Assembly (NCBI RefSeq): GCF_000717185.1
Contig: NZ_JNYE01000016.1
Span: forward strand, 1 to 64,000
Direction: 5' to 3'
DNA from: Kitasatospora phosalacinea
Lineage (GTDB): Bacteria > Actinomycetota > Actinomycetes > Streptomycetales > Streptomycetaceae
Length of the DNA: 64,000 nucleotides
The translations under genes were made by a program, and so were the position numbers. Positions 1 through 7,842 of this stretch are shown here, in pieces (within the stretch, counting starts at the first letter, position 1; each line of letters starts with the position of its first letter). The notes under the pieces are model-generated. The model made no database searches and was not told the DNA's origin. It saw only the letters and a program-made list of their open reading frames with translations.

Positions 1-167
1 GGCAAATGCACGGCCGAGCCAGGTTCCCTCTGCTCCGCCACCGCATCCTCCTCCAGTGACCACCACAGAGCGCTACCACCGATTACGGGACAGAGCCGAA
101 TGCTGGACACCCTCCCTGCATGCCCGGAGCAGAACCAGCAAAGCCAGCAGACTTCGGAACTACTCGT

Positions 168-842
168 CTAGGCCCCCGGGCCTTCCTGGTACTCCAGCCT
201 GGGCCGGTCGCCGGGCCGGGGGCCGCCGTCGGGCGGGTAGATCGTGCCCGTGGCGACGTCGATCGCCGCCGACGTGATGTTGTACCAGTCGACCGAGTCG
301 CCGGGGTGGAGCACGACGACGTTGCTCGTGTTCCCCTGCGCGTCGATGCCCGCCAGCAGGACCGAGACGTTGCCGGTGTTGGTCGCGTGGCGCACGCTGA
401 CGGTGTTGAGGCGCATCCACCCGGTCACGGGGGGCGTGACGGCCCTGACCGGCGCGGCGGGCGCCGCGCCCGCCTCGGCGGGGGCGCCGCCCGGAGCCGG
501 ATCGACCACCCGCACGGTCCGCCGCTGCGTGATCGGGCCCGTGCTCGGGCCGCCGGGCACCACCCGTCCCGGGCCGCCGGGCACCACCCGTTCCGGGCCG
601 GAGGACGTCCGCACCACCGTCATGGTGTCCGACGGCCCGATCACGACCCCGGCCCGGGGGTCGTAGGCGTACCCGTCGGGGATGGCCGCACCGAGGCGAG
701 GTTCGTAGTGGTAGCCCGATTTGACCCGGACCGTTCCCCCGGTGAGGGCCCGGCAACTGTCGTGCCAGGCGAACCGCCGCTGCAGCAGCCGGCCGTTCGA
801 CTCCTCGGCCTTCTGCATGACCATCTGTCGCTGTTCGCACAT
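168..842 (-). CDS. hypothetical protein, 224 aa
   Basis: I do not recognise a family. The N-terminal half carries Cys residues (MCEQR near the start and a DSCRAL segment about residue 30) and a YDPRAGVVIGPSDTM stretch. The middle is Pro/Gly-rich with a duplicated RVVPGGP motif. The last 70 residues look like a small beta-sandwich (LNTVSVRHATNTGNVSVLL). The start at 842 is preferred over an upstream in-frame ATG at 911 because a GGGAGCGG ribosome-binding site lies just upstream of it. No signal peptide or membrane segment is visible. It could be structural or cell-surface related, but nothing proves this. It reads in the same direction as ridA, upstream at 974-1384, about 130 bases away. Confidence 0.6.
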   Translation of the reverse strand: MCEQRQMVMQKAEESNGRLLQRRFAWHDSCRALTGGTVRVKSGYHYEPRLGAAIPDGYAYDPRAGVVIGPSDTMTVVRTSSGPERVVPGGPGRVVPGGPSTGPITQRRTVRVVDPAPGGAPAEAGAAPAAPVRAVTPPVTGWMRLNTVSVRHATNTGNVSVLLAGIDAQGNTSNVVVLHPGDSVDWYNITSAAIDVATGTIYPPDGGPRPGDRPRLEYQEGPGA

Positions 843-973
843 GGCACCGCTCCCGCCGTTCGTCCCCCAGTCCGAGTGTGGGACGCCGGACGGGAGCCCG
901 CCACCAAGCACGTCCGGCAGCCGCCCCCGGGCCGGTGGGCACGGGGGCGACCGCCGGACGCGGTCCGGGCCGG

Positions 974-1384
974 TCAGCCGGTGACGACGGCCTGCGCGTC
1001 GATCTCCACCAGCATCGGCTCCTGCGGCAGTTCGACGAAGATCGTGGTGCGGCAGGGCTTCACGCTGCCCGGGGCGATGTTCTCCTCGATGAACTGGGCG
1101 TACACCTCGTTCATCAGCGGGAAGTCGGCCCGCTTGGTCAGGTAGACGCGGAACATCACCACGTCCTCGATGCTCGCACCGCCCGCCTCCACGATCGCCT
1201 TGACGTTCTCCAGCGTCCGCCGGGTCTGCGCCTTCACGTCACCGTGGTACAGGTACTCGCCGGTCGCCGGGTCCTGCGGCCCCTGGCCGGACACCTGCAG
1301 GATCGGGCCCTTGCGCACCCCCTGCGAGAACATCCACGCCGGGGCGGGCGCGCCGTCGGTACGGACCTCGATCTTGTCGCTCAT
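974..1384 (-). CDS. RidA/YjgF/UK114 family protein
   Basis: This 136-residue protein has the length and pattern of the Rid family, cytosolic trimers that hydrolyse reactive enamine/imine intermediates released by PLP enzymes. The family core is visible as LQVSGQGPQDPATGE (about residues 29-43), the RRTLENVKAIVEAGGA helix, and the VEIDAQAVV C-terminus. It is read with the adjacent iclR and kdgK genes. A Rid protein fits here because the divergent operon encodes a PLP enzyme predicted to release an aminoacrylate-like or enamine product. I infer a detoxifying or accelerating role for that step; the substrate is not shown by the sequence. Confidence 0.88.
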   Translation of the reverse strand: MSDKIEVRTDGAPAPAWMFSQGVRKGPILQVSGQGPQDPATGEYLYHGDVKAQTRRTLENVKAIVEAGGASIEDVVMFRVYLTKRADFPLMNEVYAQFIEENIAPGSVKPCRTTIFVELPQEPMLVEIDAQAVVTG

Positions 1385-1416
1385 CTGTCTTGCTCCATAA
1401 GGTGGTTGACGGTACG

Positions 1417-2175
1417 TCAGTGAACGGTGCCGCGCGCCGGAAGGCCCGCGTCGGCGGAGATCGCCCTGGTGCAGGCGAGCAGTTGGGGGAGAAGTTCGAG
1501 CACCTGCTCGTACGGGAGGACCACGTCCGGCACCGATATCGACGCCGCGGCCACCACCCGGCCCGAGACGTCCCGGATCGGCGCGGCGACGCAGTTGATG
1601 AACGCCTCGTGCTCGGCGTGGTCCTGCGCCCAGCCCTGCACCGCGACCTGGTCGAGCTCGGCCAGCAGCGCCTGCGGACTGGTGATCGTGTTCGGGGTGT
1701 GCACGGTGAACTCGACGCCGTCCACCACCCGGCGTCGCTCCACCGGCGACAGGTCGGCCAGCAGCACCTTGGCCACCGCCGTGTTGTGCAGCGCCGCCCG
1801 CAACCCGATCCGCGAGTACATCCGCACCGGGTGCCGCGAGTCGTACTTGTCGATGTAGACCACCTCGCCGCCCTCGTACGCGGCCAGGTGCACGGTCTGG
1901 CCGGTCGCCGCGTTCAGCTCGGCGAGGTGCGGGGCGGCGGTGCGGCGGATGCCGCGCTGCTCCAGCGCGAGGCTGGACAGCGCGAACAGGCCCGCACCGA
2001 GGTGGTAGCGGTACTGGGCGTCGCGGTGGACGAAGCGCTCCTCCTCCAGGCTCTGCAGCAGCCGCAGCACGGTGGTCTTGTGCACGCCGATCAGCTCGGC
2101 CAACTGGTCGAGGGAGCGCTCGCCCTCGCCGAGTTCGGCGAGCAGGCGCAGGGCGCGGGTGACGGTCTGGCTCAT
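1417..2175 (-). CDS. IclR family transcriptional regulator
   Basis: At 252 aa this is a standard IclR protein. An N-terminal winged helix-turn-helix (residues 1-65, with SLDQLAELIGVHKTTVLRLL as the recognition region) is followed by the effector-binding GAF-like domain (about 75-245; motifs GQTVHLAAYEGGEVVYIDKY and HEAFINCVAAPI). The start is MSQTVTRALRLL at 2175; longer frames upstream run through a repeat tract and the kinase gene. It probably controls the kinase gene and the divergent deaminase operon through the 30-bp palindrome at 3583-3612, in response to a sugar-acid intermediate such as KDG or KDPG. The control is inferred from position and family. Confidence 0.9.
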   Translation of the reverse strand: MSQTVTRALRLLAELGEGERSLDQLAELIGVHKTTVLRLLQSLEEERFVHRDAQYRYHLGAGLFALSSLALEQRGIRRTAAPHLAELNAATGQTVHLAAYEGGEVVYIDKYDSRHPVRMYSRIGLRAALHNTAVAKVLLADLSPVERRRVVDGVEFTVHTPNTITSPQALLAELDQVAVQGWAQDHAEHEAFINCVAAPIRDVSGRVVAAASISVPDVVLPYEQVLELLPQLLACTRAISADAGLPARGTVH

Positions 2176-2212
2176 GGGTGTCCCGAGGGTCTTCGAGGGT
2201 GCCGGGAGTTCT

Positions 2213-2330
2213 TCGGTGGGGTTCTTCGGTGGGTGCTGCGGTGGGTGCTTCGCTGGGGTTCTTCGGCGGGTGCCGTGGTGGGTGCTGTGGTGGGTTCTTC
2301 GGTGCGGTGGTGGTCGGTGGGTGGGGAGCC
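2213..2330. repeat. 12-13 bp degenerate tandem repeat
   Basis: The 167-base gap between the kinase stop and the IclR start consists largely of eight to nine copies of a 12-13 bp unit resembling TTCTTCGGTGGG and TGCTGCGGTGGG on the plus strand. The strong G/C skew is consistent with slippage-driven expansion. No promoter is evident inside it. Confidence 0.75.
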
Positions 2331-2342
2331 GGTGGGCGGGGC

Positions 2343-3413
2343 TCAGTGGACGGGGGCGGGCAGCGCGGGGGAGTCGATGCCGGACGCGGTGACCCGGGTC
2401 GCCGCCCAGCCCCGCTCGTCGGCGGCCAGCAGTGCGGCCACCGTCGCCGCGTCCGGCAGCGCGCCGTGGTCGGTCGGGGCGGTCAGCGCGCCCGCCGCCG
2501 CCAGGTGGCCCAGGCGCAGCCGGGAGCGCTGGTCGAGACCGCGCAGGGTGCCCGCCAGGTAGCCCGCCGCGAACGCGTCGCCCGCGCCGGTCGGCTCCAC
2601 CACCTCGACGTGCAGCGCCCGTTCGGTGACCGAGCCGCCGTCCCGGCCGAGCGCGGTGACCAGGTGCCCGGAGTCCTTGACCACCAGCGTGGCCGGGGAC
2701 GGGAAGCGCGCGCGCAGCGCCCGCGGGTCGCCGGTGCCGAACGCCTCCTCGGCCTCGTCCGCGCCCAGCAGCAGCACGTCCGCGGCGTCCAGCAGCTCCG
2801 GCAGCACCGCCGGGTCGCGCAGCCGCCACAGCGCCGGGCGCCAGTTCAGGTCGAAGGAGACCAGCCGGCCCGGGCGGCGGCGGGCCAGCAGGGCGCGCAC
2901 CAGGGCCAGGCAGTCGTCCGACAGCGCGGGCGTGATGCCCGTCAGGTGCAGCAGTGGCGCGGCGTCCAGCAGGGCCGCGGCCGCCGGGTCGTCCAGCAGT
3001 GCGGGGGAGAGCGCGGAGGCGGCCGAACCGGTGCGGTAGTAGTGCAGGCGGGAGCGGCCCGGACCCAGGTCGTGCGGCAGGCCGGAACCGCCGGTCTCCT
3101 TCAGGTACACGCCGGTCGGGCGGTGCGGGTCGACCGCGACGGCCGACACGTCCACCCCCGCCGCGGCCAGGTCGCCCGTCAGGCGGCGGCCGAAGCCGTC
3201 CGCGCCGACCCGGCTGATCCACGCCGTCGGCACGCCCAGCGCGGCCAGCGCCGCCGCCACGTTCGACTCGGCGCCCCCCACCGAGGGCCGGAACGCGCCG
3301 ACGGCCTCGAACGGCCCCGGCCGGTCGGGCAGCAGCACCGCCATCGACTCGCCCAGGCACACCGCCCGGCCGGCCGCCGCACCGTCCCGGCCCGCACCGC
3401 CTTGATCCGCCAT
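2343..3413 (-). CDS. kdgK: PfkB-family sugar kinase, probable 2-dehydro-3-deoxygluconokinase
   Basis: A 356-aa ribokinase-fold enzyme predicted to phosphorylate KDG to KDPG with ATP in the cytosol. The N-terminal PfkB signature is seen as FRPSVGGAESNVAAALAALG, and the C-terminal signature with the catalytic Asp as EPTGAGDAFAAGYLAG. HYYRTGSAASALSP and FDLNWRPALW match KDG-kinase-like members rather than fructokinases. The ATG at 3413 is chosen because GAGGGAGCGGG lies just upstream; an earlier in-frame start at 3455 lacks one. A KDPG aldolase at 6945 supplies the next step, which supports the KDG assignment. Other sugar-acid or sugar substrates remain possible. Confidence 0.85.
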   Translation of the reverse strand: MADQGGAGRDGAAAGRAVCLGESMAVLLPDRPGPFEAVGAFRPSVGGAESNVAAALAALGVPTAWISRVGADGFGRRLTGDLAAAGVDVSAVAVDPHRPTGVYLKETGGSGLPHDLGPGRSRLHYYRTGSAASALSPALLDDPAAAALLDAAPLLHLTGITPALSDDCLALVRALLARRRPGRLVSFDLNWRPALWRLRDPAVLPELLDAADVLLLGADEAEEAFGTGDPRALRARFPSPATLVVKDSGHLVTALGRDGGSVTERALHVEVVEPTGAGDAFAAGYLAGTLRGLDQRSRLRLGHLAAAGALTAPTDHGALPDAATVAALLAADERGWAATRVTASGIDSPALPAPVH

Positions 3414-3544
3414 CAAACCCGCTCCCTCACCCTCGGGCCCGCACCCCGCCCCCACCGCCGACGGCCCGCGCGGCCCGGCGCTCGGCGGTGAGCCCCGGTG
3501 CTGCGTGCCTGGTGGGAGGGGTGGACGGGCCGCGTCGCGGTCCG

Positions 3545-3574
3545 TTGACCGCCGTCCGGCGTGAATGCTAGAAC
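3545..3574 (+). promoter_or_regulatory. candidate promoter of the deaminase/deacylase operon
   Basis: TTGACC at 3545-3550 and TAGAAC at 3569-3574 are separated by 18 bases. They face the operon that starts at 3662. The predicted start site falls at the left edge of the IclR-type palindrome, a geometry suited to repression. Confidence 0.45.
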
Positions 3575-3582
3575 CGTATCAC

Positions 3583-3612
3583 CAACATGCGCAATACAGG
3601 TTGCGCATGTTG
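3583..3612. promoter_or_regulatory. IclR-type operator palindrome
   Basis: CAACATGCGCAA (3583-3594) and TTGCGCATGTTG (3601-3612) are perfect 12-base inverted arms around a 6-base spacer. The site lies in the only divergent intergenic region of the locus and close to the iclR gene. IclR family operators are commonly TTGCGCA-type palindromes, so this is the likely site of the IclR encoded at 1417-2175. Confidence 0.75.
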
Positions 3613-3661
3613 CAACTTCCCAGCTCGCGAGTGGGCCGGGGTTTGATACGGAGGCAGGGCG

Positions 3662-5140
3662 ATGGGCGAGAACAGCGAGAACAGCGAGAACAGCGGGAGC
3701 AACGAGACCGGCGGGGCCAGCGGGACGGCGGAAGCGGAAGAGCGGGCAGGGACTGCGGGGCAGGCAGGGGCTTCGGGGGCTGCGGGACCGGCGGGGGGCG
3801 CGGGAGAGACGGGGAGCGCGGGAGAGGCGGGGACGGGCCCGCGGTACTTCGCCGACCCCGTCCACGGCCCCGGCATCGACACCGCCGCCGTCGCCGCGCT
3901 CGCCGACGAGACGCTCGACTTCCGCTTCAAGGCCGTCCCCGCCGACGCCTGGGGCCGCACCGTCCGCGACTGGCTCGCCACCCGCCCCACCCTCGACGGC
4001 CTCGGCACCCCCCTGCTCACCCTCGACGCCGCCGCCCTCCGCCACAACCTGCACACCATGGCCGCCTGGTGTCGCGCCGCCGGAGTCCGCCTCGCCCCGC
4101 ACGGCAAGACCACCATGGCCCCCGCCCTCTGGCAGGCCCAACTCGCCGCCGGGGCCCACGCCATCACCCTCGCCAACCTCCCCCAGCTCCGCGTCGCCCG
4201 CGCCTTCGGCGTCCAACGCCTGCTCCTCGCCAACACCCTGCTCGACCCCGCCGGACTCGCCTGGGTCGCCGCCGAACTCGACCGCGACCCCGGCTTCGCC
4301 TTCGCCTCCTGGGTCGACTCCACCGACAGCGTCCACCGGATGGACGCCGCCCTGCGCGCCGCCGGTGCCCGGCGCCCCGTCGAAGTCATGGTCGAACTCG
4401 GCGGCCCCGGCGGCCGCACCGGCGCCCGCGGAGTCCCCGCCGCCCTCGACGTCGCCGCCGCCGTCCTCGCCGCCCCCACCCTGCGACTCGCCGGTGTCGG
4501 CGGCTACGAAGGCGCCCTCGCCCACGACGCCTCCGCCCCCGCCCTCGCCGCCGTCCGCGGCTACCTCGCCGACCTCGCCGACCTGCACCGCCGCCTCGCC
4601 ACCGACTACCCCACCCCCACCCCCGTCGTCACCGCGGGCGGCAGCGCCTACTTCGACACCGTCGCCCAGGAGTTGACCCCCCTCACCCGGCAGGTCCCCG
4701 GCACCACCGTCATCGTCCGGGCCGGCGCCTACCTCGCCCACGACGACGGCTTCTACCGCGGCATCTCCCCGCTCTCCCGCCGCCCCGACACCACCCCGCT
4801 GCGCTCCGCCATGCACGGCTGGGCCCGCGTCGTCTCCCACCCCGAACCCCAACTCGCCCTCCTCGACGCCGGAAAGCGCGACCTCCCGTTCGACGAAGGC
4901 CTTCCCGGACCCCAACTCGTCCGCGGCCACGGCCCGTTGGAGGGGGCGACCGTCACCGCCCTCAACGACCAGCACACCTTCCTGCGCGACGCCGGGCCCG
5001 CCGCGCCCGTCGGCGCCGTCCTGCGCCTCGGCCTCTCCCACCCCTGCACCGCCTTCGACAAGTGGAGCCTCATCCCCGTCCTCGACCACGCCGACACCGC
5101 ACACCCCCGCATCGTCGACCTGGTCCGGACGTACTTCTGA
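3662..5140 (+). CDS. alanine-racemase-fold PLP enzyme: D-serine dehydratase / D-threonine aldolase-like
   Basis: A 492-aa fold-type III PLP enzyme. The Schiff-base lysine is in APHGKTT (Lys149 of this reading). The C-terminal metal-binding pair HxC is seen in SHPCTAFDKW (His460, Cys462), typical of Zn/Mn-dependent D-serine dehydratases and D-threonine aldolases. It should act on a 2-amino acid of D configuration, releasing ammonia and a 2-oxo acid or cleaving an aldol. With KDG kinase and KDPG aldolase next door, D-glucosaminate dehydration to KDG is an attractive substrate (inference). The first 60 residues are low-complexity (SENSEN, then Ala/Gly-rich). GGAGG stands 7 bases before the ATG. 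Its stop overlaps the next start (TGATG). Confidence 0.85.
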   Translation: MGENSENSENSGSNETGGASGTAEAEERAGTAGQAGASGAAGPAGGAGETGSAGEAGTGPRYFADPVHGPGIDTAAVAALADETLDFRFKAVPADAWGRTVRDWLATRPTLDGLGTPLLTLDAAALRHNLHTMAAWCRAAGVRLAPHGKTTMAPALWQAQLAAGAHAITLANLPQLRVARAFGVQRLLLANTLLDPAGLAWVAAELDRDPGFAFASWVDSTDSVHRMDAALRAAGARRPVEVMVELGGPGGRTGARGVPAALDVAAAVLAAPTLRLAGVGGYEGALAHDASAPALAAVRGYLADLADLHRRLATDYPTPTPVVTAGGSAYFDTVAQELTPLTRQVPGTTVIVRAGAYLAHDDGFYRGISPLSRRPDTTPLRSAMHGWARVVSHPEPQLALLDAGKRDLPFDEGLPGPQLVRGHGPLEGATVTALNDQHTFLRDAGPAAPVGAVLRLGLSHPCTAFDKWSLIPVLDHADTAHPRIVDLVRTYF

Positions 5141-6861
5141 TGGCCGACCTCCTCCTGCGCGACGCCACCGTCATCGACGGCACCGGCACCGACCGCTACC
5201 GCGCCGACGTCACCGTCACCGACGGACGCATCGACGAGATCAGCCGCCTCGACCGGACCGGCAGTGCCGGTGGCACCGGCGGCTCGGGCGGCACCGGCGG
5301 CTCGGGCGGTAACGGCGCCGCGGATGGTGACGGCGCCGCGGGTGGTAACGGCGGACGCCTGAGCGGGCGCCGGACCATCGACGCCGACGGACTCGTCCTC
5401 GCCCCCGGCTTCATCGACATGCACGCCCACTCCGACCTGCGGCTGCTCCTCGAACCCGACCACCCCTCCCGGATCACCCAGGGCGTCACCCTCGAAGTCC
5501 TCGGCCAGGACGGCCTCTCCTACGCCCCCGCCGACGACACCACCCTCGCCGCGCTGCGCCGCCAACTCGCGGGCTGGAACGGCGACCCCGCCGACGAGGA
5601 GTTCGACTGGAACTGGCGCACCGTCGCCCAGTACCTCGACCGCCTCGACACCGGCACCGCCGTCAACACCTGCTACCTCGTTCCGCACGGCTCCGTCCGG
5701 ATGCTCGCCATGGGCTGGGCCAACCGGCCCCCCACCGCGCCCGAACTCGACCGGATGAAGCACCTGTTGGACCAGTCGCTGACCGACGGCGCGGTCGGCA
5801 TGTCCACCGGCCTCACCTACACCCCCGGCATGTACGCCGACACCGCCGAACTCGTCGAACTGTGCACCGTCGTCGCCGCCCGCGGCGGCTTCCACGCCCC
5901 GCACCAACGCTCCTACGGCGCAGGCGCGTTGGAGGGCTACGCCGAGATGGTCGAGATCTCCCGGCGCTCCGGCTGCCCGCTCCACCTCACCCACGCCACC
6001 ATGAACTTCGGCGTCAACGAAGGCCGCGCCGGACAGTTCCTCGCCCTGGTCGACGCCGCCCTCGCCGACGGCATCGACATCACCCTCGACAGCTACCCCT
6101 ACCTGCCCGGATCCACCACCCTGGCCGCCCTGCTGCCCAGTTGGTCCACCGAAGGCGGCCCCGAAGCCACCCTCGCCCGGCTCGCCGACCCCGCCGCCCG
6201 CGAGCGCATCCGCGCCGACGTCGAGGAACACGGCAGCGACGGCTGCCACGGCGTCGTCACCGACTGGGACACCATCCAGGTCTCCGGCGTCCGGCACGGC
6301 TCCCTCTCCGCCGTCGTCGGCAGGAAGATCTCCGAACTCGCCGCCGAACAGGGCCGCACCGGCACCGACGTGTTCTTCGCCCTGCTGCGCGCCGACCAAC
6401 TGGGAACCACCATCCTCCAGCACGTCGGCCACGAGGAGAACGTCCGCGCCATCATGCGGCACCCCGTGCACACCGTCGGCAGCGACGGCCTCCTGGTCGG
6501 CGCCCGCCCGCACCCCCGCGCCTGGGGCACCTTCCCCCGCTACCTCGCCCACTACAGCCGCGAGTTGGGCGTCCTCACGCTCGAACAGACCGTCGCCCGG
6601 ATGACCGGCCGCCCCGCCCGCCGCCTCGGCCTCGACCGGCGCGGACTCGTCCGCCCCGGCCACCACGCCGACCTGGTCCTGTTCGACCCGGGGACCGTCC
6701 GCGACACCGCGACCTTCGACCAGCCCCGACAGGCCGCCGAAGGCATCCAGCACGTCCTGGTCAACGGCGTCGCCGCCCTCACCGACGGCAAACCCACCGG
6801 CGACCTGGCGGGCCGCGCGCTGCGCCGGGGCGCCGACCGCAAGGTCCGGCCACTCGACTGA
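5140..6861 (+). CDS. N-acyl-D-amino-acid deacylase family amidohydrolase
   Basis: A 573-aa metal-dependent amidohydrolase, translationally coupled to the preceding gene. The metal-binding HxH is in GFIDMHAHSD (His95, His97). Further family marks are DGAVGMSTGLTYTPG, LHLTHATMNFG and the C-terminal RRGLVRPGHHADLVLFDP. Members remove N-acyl groups from D-amino acids or related compounds. Here it would feed the upstream D-specific PLP enzyme by deacylating its substrate (inference). A Gly-rich tract of about 30 residues (positions 41-73, GGTGGSGG-like) interrupts the N-terminal beta region and is probably a repeat expansion in a surface loop. Length is otherwise slightly above the family norm. 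Confidence 0.88.
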   Translation: MADLLLRDATVIDGTGTDRYRADVTVTDGRIDEISRLDRTGSAGGTGGSGGTGGSGGNGAADGDGAAGGNGGRLSGRRTIDADGLVLAPGFIDMHAHSDLRLLLEPDHPSRITQGVTLEVLGQDGLSYAPADDTTLAALRRQLAGWNGDPADEEFDWNWRTVAQYLDRLDTGTAVNTCYLVPHGSVRMLAMGWANRPPTAPELDRMKHLLDQSLTDGAVGMSTGLTYTPGMYADTAELVELCTVVAARGGFHAPHQRSYGAGALEGYAEMVEISRRSGCPLHLTHATMNFGVNEGRAGQFLALVDAALADGIDITLDSYPYLPGSTTLAALLPSWSTEGGPEATLARLADPAARERIRADVEEHGSDGCHGVVTDWDTIQVSGVRHGSLSAVVGRKISELAAEQGRTGTDVFFALLRADQLGTTILQHVGHEENVRAIMRHPVHTVGSDGLLVGARPHPRAWGTFPRYLAHYSRELGVLTLEQTVARMTGRPARRLGLDRRGLVRPGHHADLVLFDPGTVRDTATFDQPRQAAEGIQHVLVNGVAALTDGKPTGDLAGRALRRGADRKVRPLD

Positions 6862-6944
6862 GCAGACGTCAATTCCGCTGCGGGGCCCGCTGGTTCCGCA
6901 GCCATCGATTCGAACCGTTCATGCGTGAAGAGGAGTTGCCCAGG

Positions 6945-7574
6945 ATGGGAACCGAAACGACCGACCTGCGCGCGGCACTGGCCCGGCAGCCGGTGATCGC
7001 CGTGGTGCGGGCCCCCGTGATCCCCGACGCCGTCGCGCTCTGCGAAGCGCTCGCCGAAGGCGGCATCACCTGGACCGAACTCACCTTCACCACCCCCGAC
7101 GTGACCCGCCACGTCGCCCGCGCCGCCGAAGCGGGCTGCCGGATCGGCGTCGGCACCGTCCTCACCGCCGACCAGGCCCGCGAGGGCATCGCCGCCGGAG
7201 CCGGCTTCCTGGTCACCCCCGGCCTGCGCCCCGCCGTCGCCGACGTCGCCCGCGAGGCCGGAACCCCGGTCGTGATGGGCGCGTTGACGCCCAGCGAGGT
7301 CGCCGACGCCGTCGACCTCGGCGCCGCCGCGGTCAAGATCTTCCCCGCCAAGGCGTTCGGCCCCGGCTACTTCAAGGACCTCCACGGCCCCTACCCCGAC
7401 ATCCCCCTGGTCGCCTCCGGCGGCGTCAACGCCGGAAACGCCAAGGCCTTCCTCGACCACGGCGCCCTCGCCGTCTGCGCCGGCACCGACGTCGTCCCCC
7501 CGCAAGCCGTCGCGGACGGCGACTGGGCCGACATCACCCGCCGCGCGAAGGAGTTCATCGCCTCGCTCGCCTGA
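6945..7574 (+). CDS. eda: KDPG/KHG aldolase (2-dehydro-3-deoxy-phosphogluconate aldolase)
   Basis: A 209-aa class I aldolase of the Eda family that should cleave KDPG to pyruvate and glyceraldehyde-3-phosphate. Family motifs include IAVVRA, the GVGTVLTADQA stretch, VKIFPAKAFGP containing the Schiff-base Lys, and the phosphate-binding VASGGVN. The start is the ATG at 6945, with AGGAG 9 bases upstream; the in-frame ATG at 6921 overlaps that ribosome site and is rejected. It sits 83 bases after the deacylase gene, and with the kinase at 2343 it closes a KDG to pyruvate route. Confidence 0.92.
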   Translation: MGTETTDLRAALARQPVIAVVRAPVIPDAVALCEALAEGGITWTELTFTTPDVTRHVARAAEAGCRIGVGTVLTADQAREGIAAGAGFLVTPGLRPAVADVAREAGTPVVMGALTPSEVADAVDLGAAAVKIFPAKAFGPGYFKDLHGPYPDIPLVASGGVNAGNAKAFLDHGALAVCAGTDVVPPQAVADGDWADITRRAKEFIASLA

Positions 7575-7597
7575 ACACCACCCCGCCCCACCCCGCC

Positions 7598-7817
7598 GGG
7601 CGGGCAAGGACCTGCCCGGCCCGACGGTTTCCGGTTCGGGTGGGCGGGGATTTGCCCGGCTTGGCCGTTTCCTGTTCGGGTGGGCAGGGGTTTGCCCATT
7701 CCGGCGGTTTCCGGGTTCTCCGGGCTGGATCTTGCCCAGTGCGGCGACTTCCGGTTTCCCCGGGCGGGATCTTGCTCGGTCCGGCGGTTTCCCGCTCGGC
7801 TGAACTGAACCTTGCCG
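7598..7817. repeat. 40-bp tandem repeat array, about 5.5 copies
   Basis: Units begin at 7598, 7638, 7678, 7719 and 7759 (lengths 40, 40, 41, 40, 39), followed by a partial sixth at 7798. Each holds a TTGCCCGG-like core followed by CGGCGGTTTCCGGTTC. Copies are degenerate, suggesting an old array. It fills the convergent gap between the aldolase and the peroxiredoxin-like gene. A 7-base hairpin (GCCGGGC and GCCCGGC around 7596-7620) in the first unit could end transcription of the aldolase operon. Confidence 0.8.
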
Positions 7818-7842
7818 GGGGCTGGGCCCCCGGGGGCGGCGT

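Noticed and set aside
1..167. tRNA or small RNA at the left edge
   Set aside because: No cloverleaf, conserved T-loop or terminator could be recognised; nothing is supported there.
1417..3360. A 647-codon minus-strand frame joining the kinase region to IclR
   Set aside because: Only the IclR part from 2175 is real. The upstream part is an Arg/Gly/Pro-rich shadow of the kinase gene and the repeat tract.
3565..6861. A 1098-codon plus-strand frame ending with the deacylase
   Set aside because: The first 525 codons are an Arg/Pro-rich shadow of the PLP enzyme; the true deacylase start is the TGATG overlap at 5140.
7598..7817. CRISPR array or coding repeats
   Set aside because: There are no spacers, and the 40-bp period rotates the reading frame.
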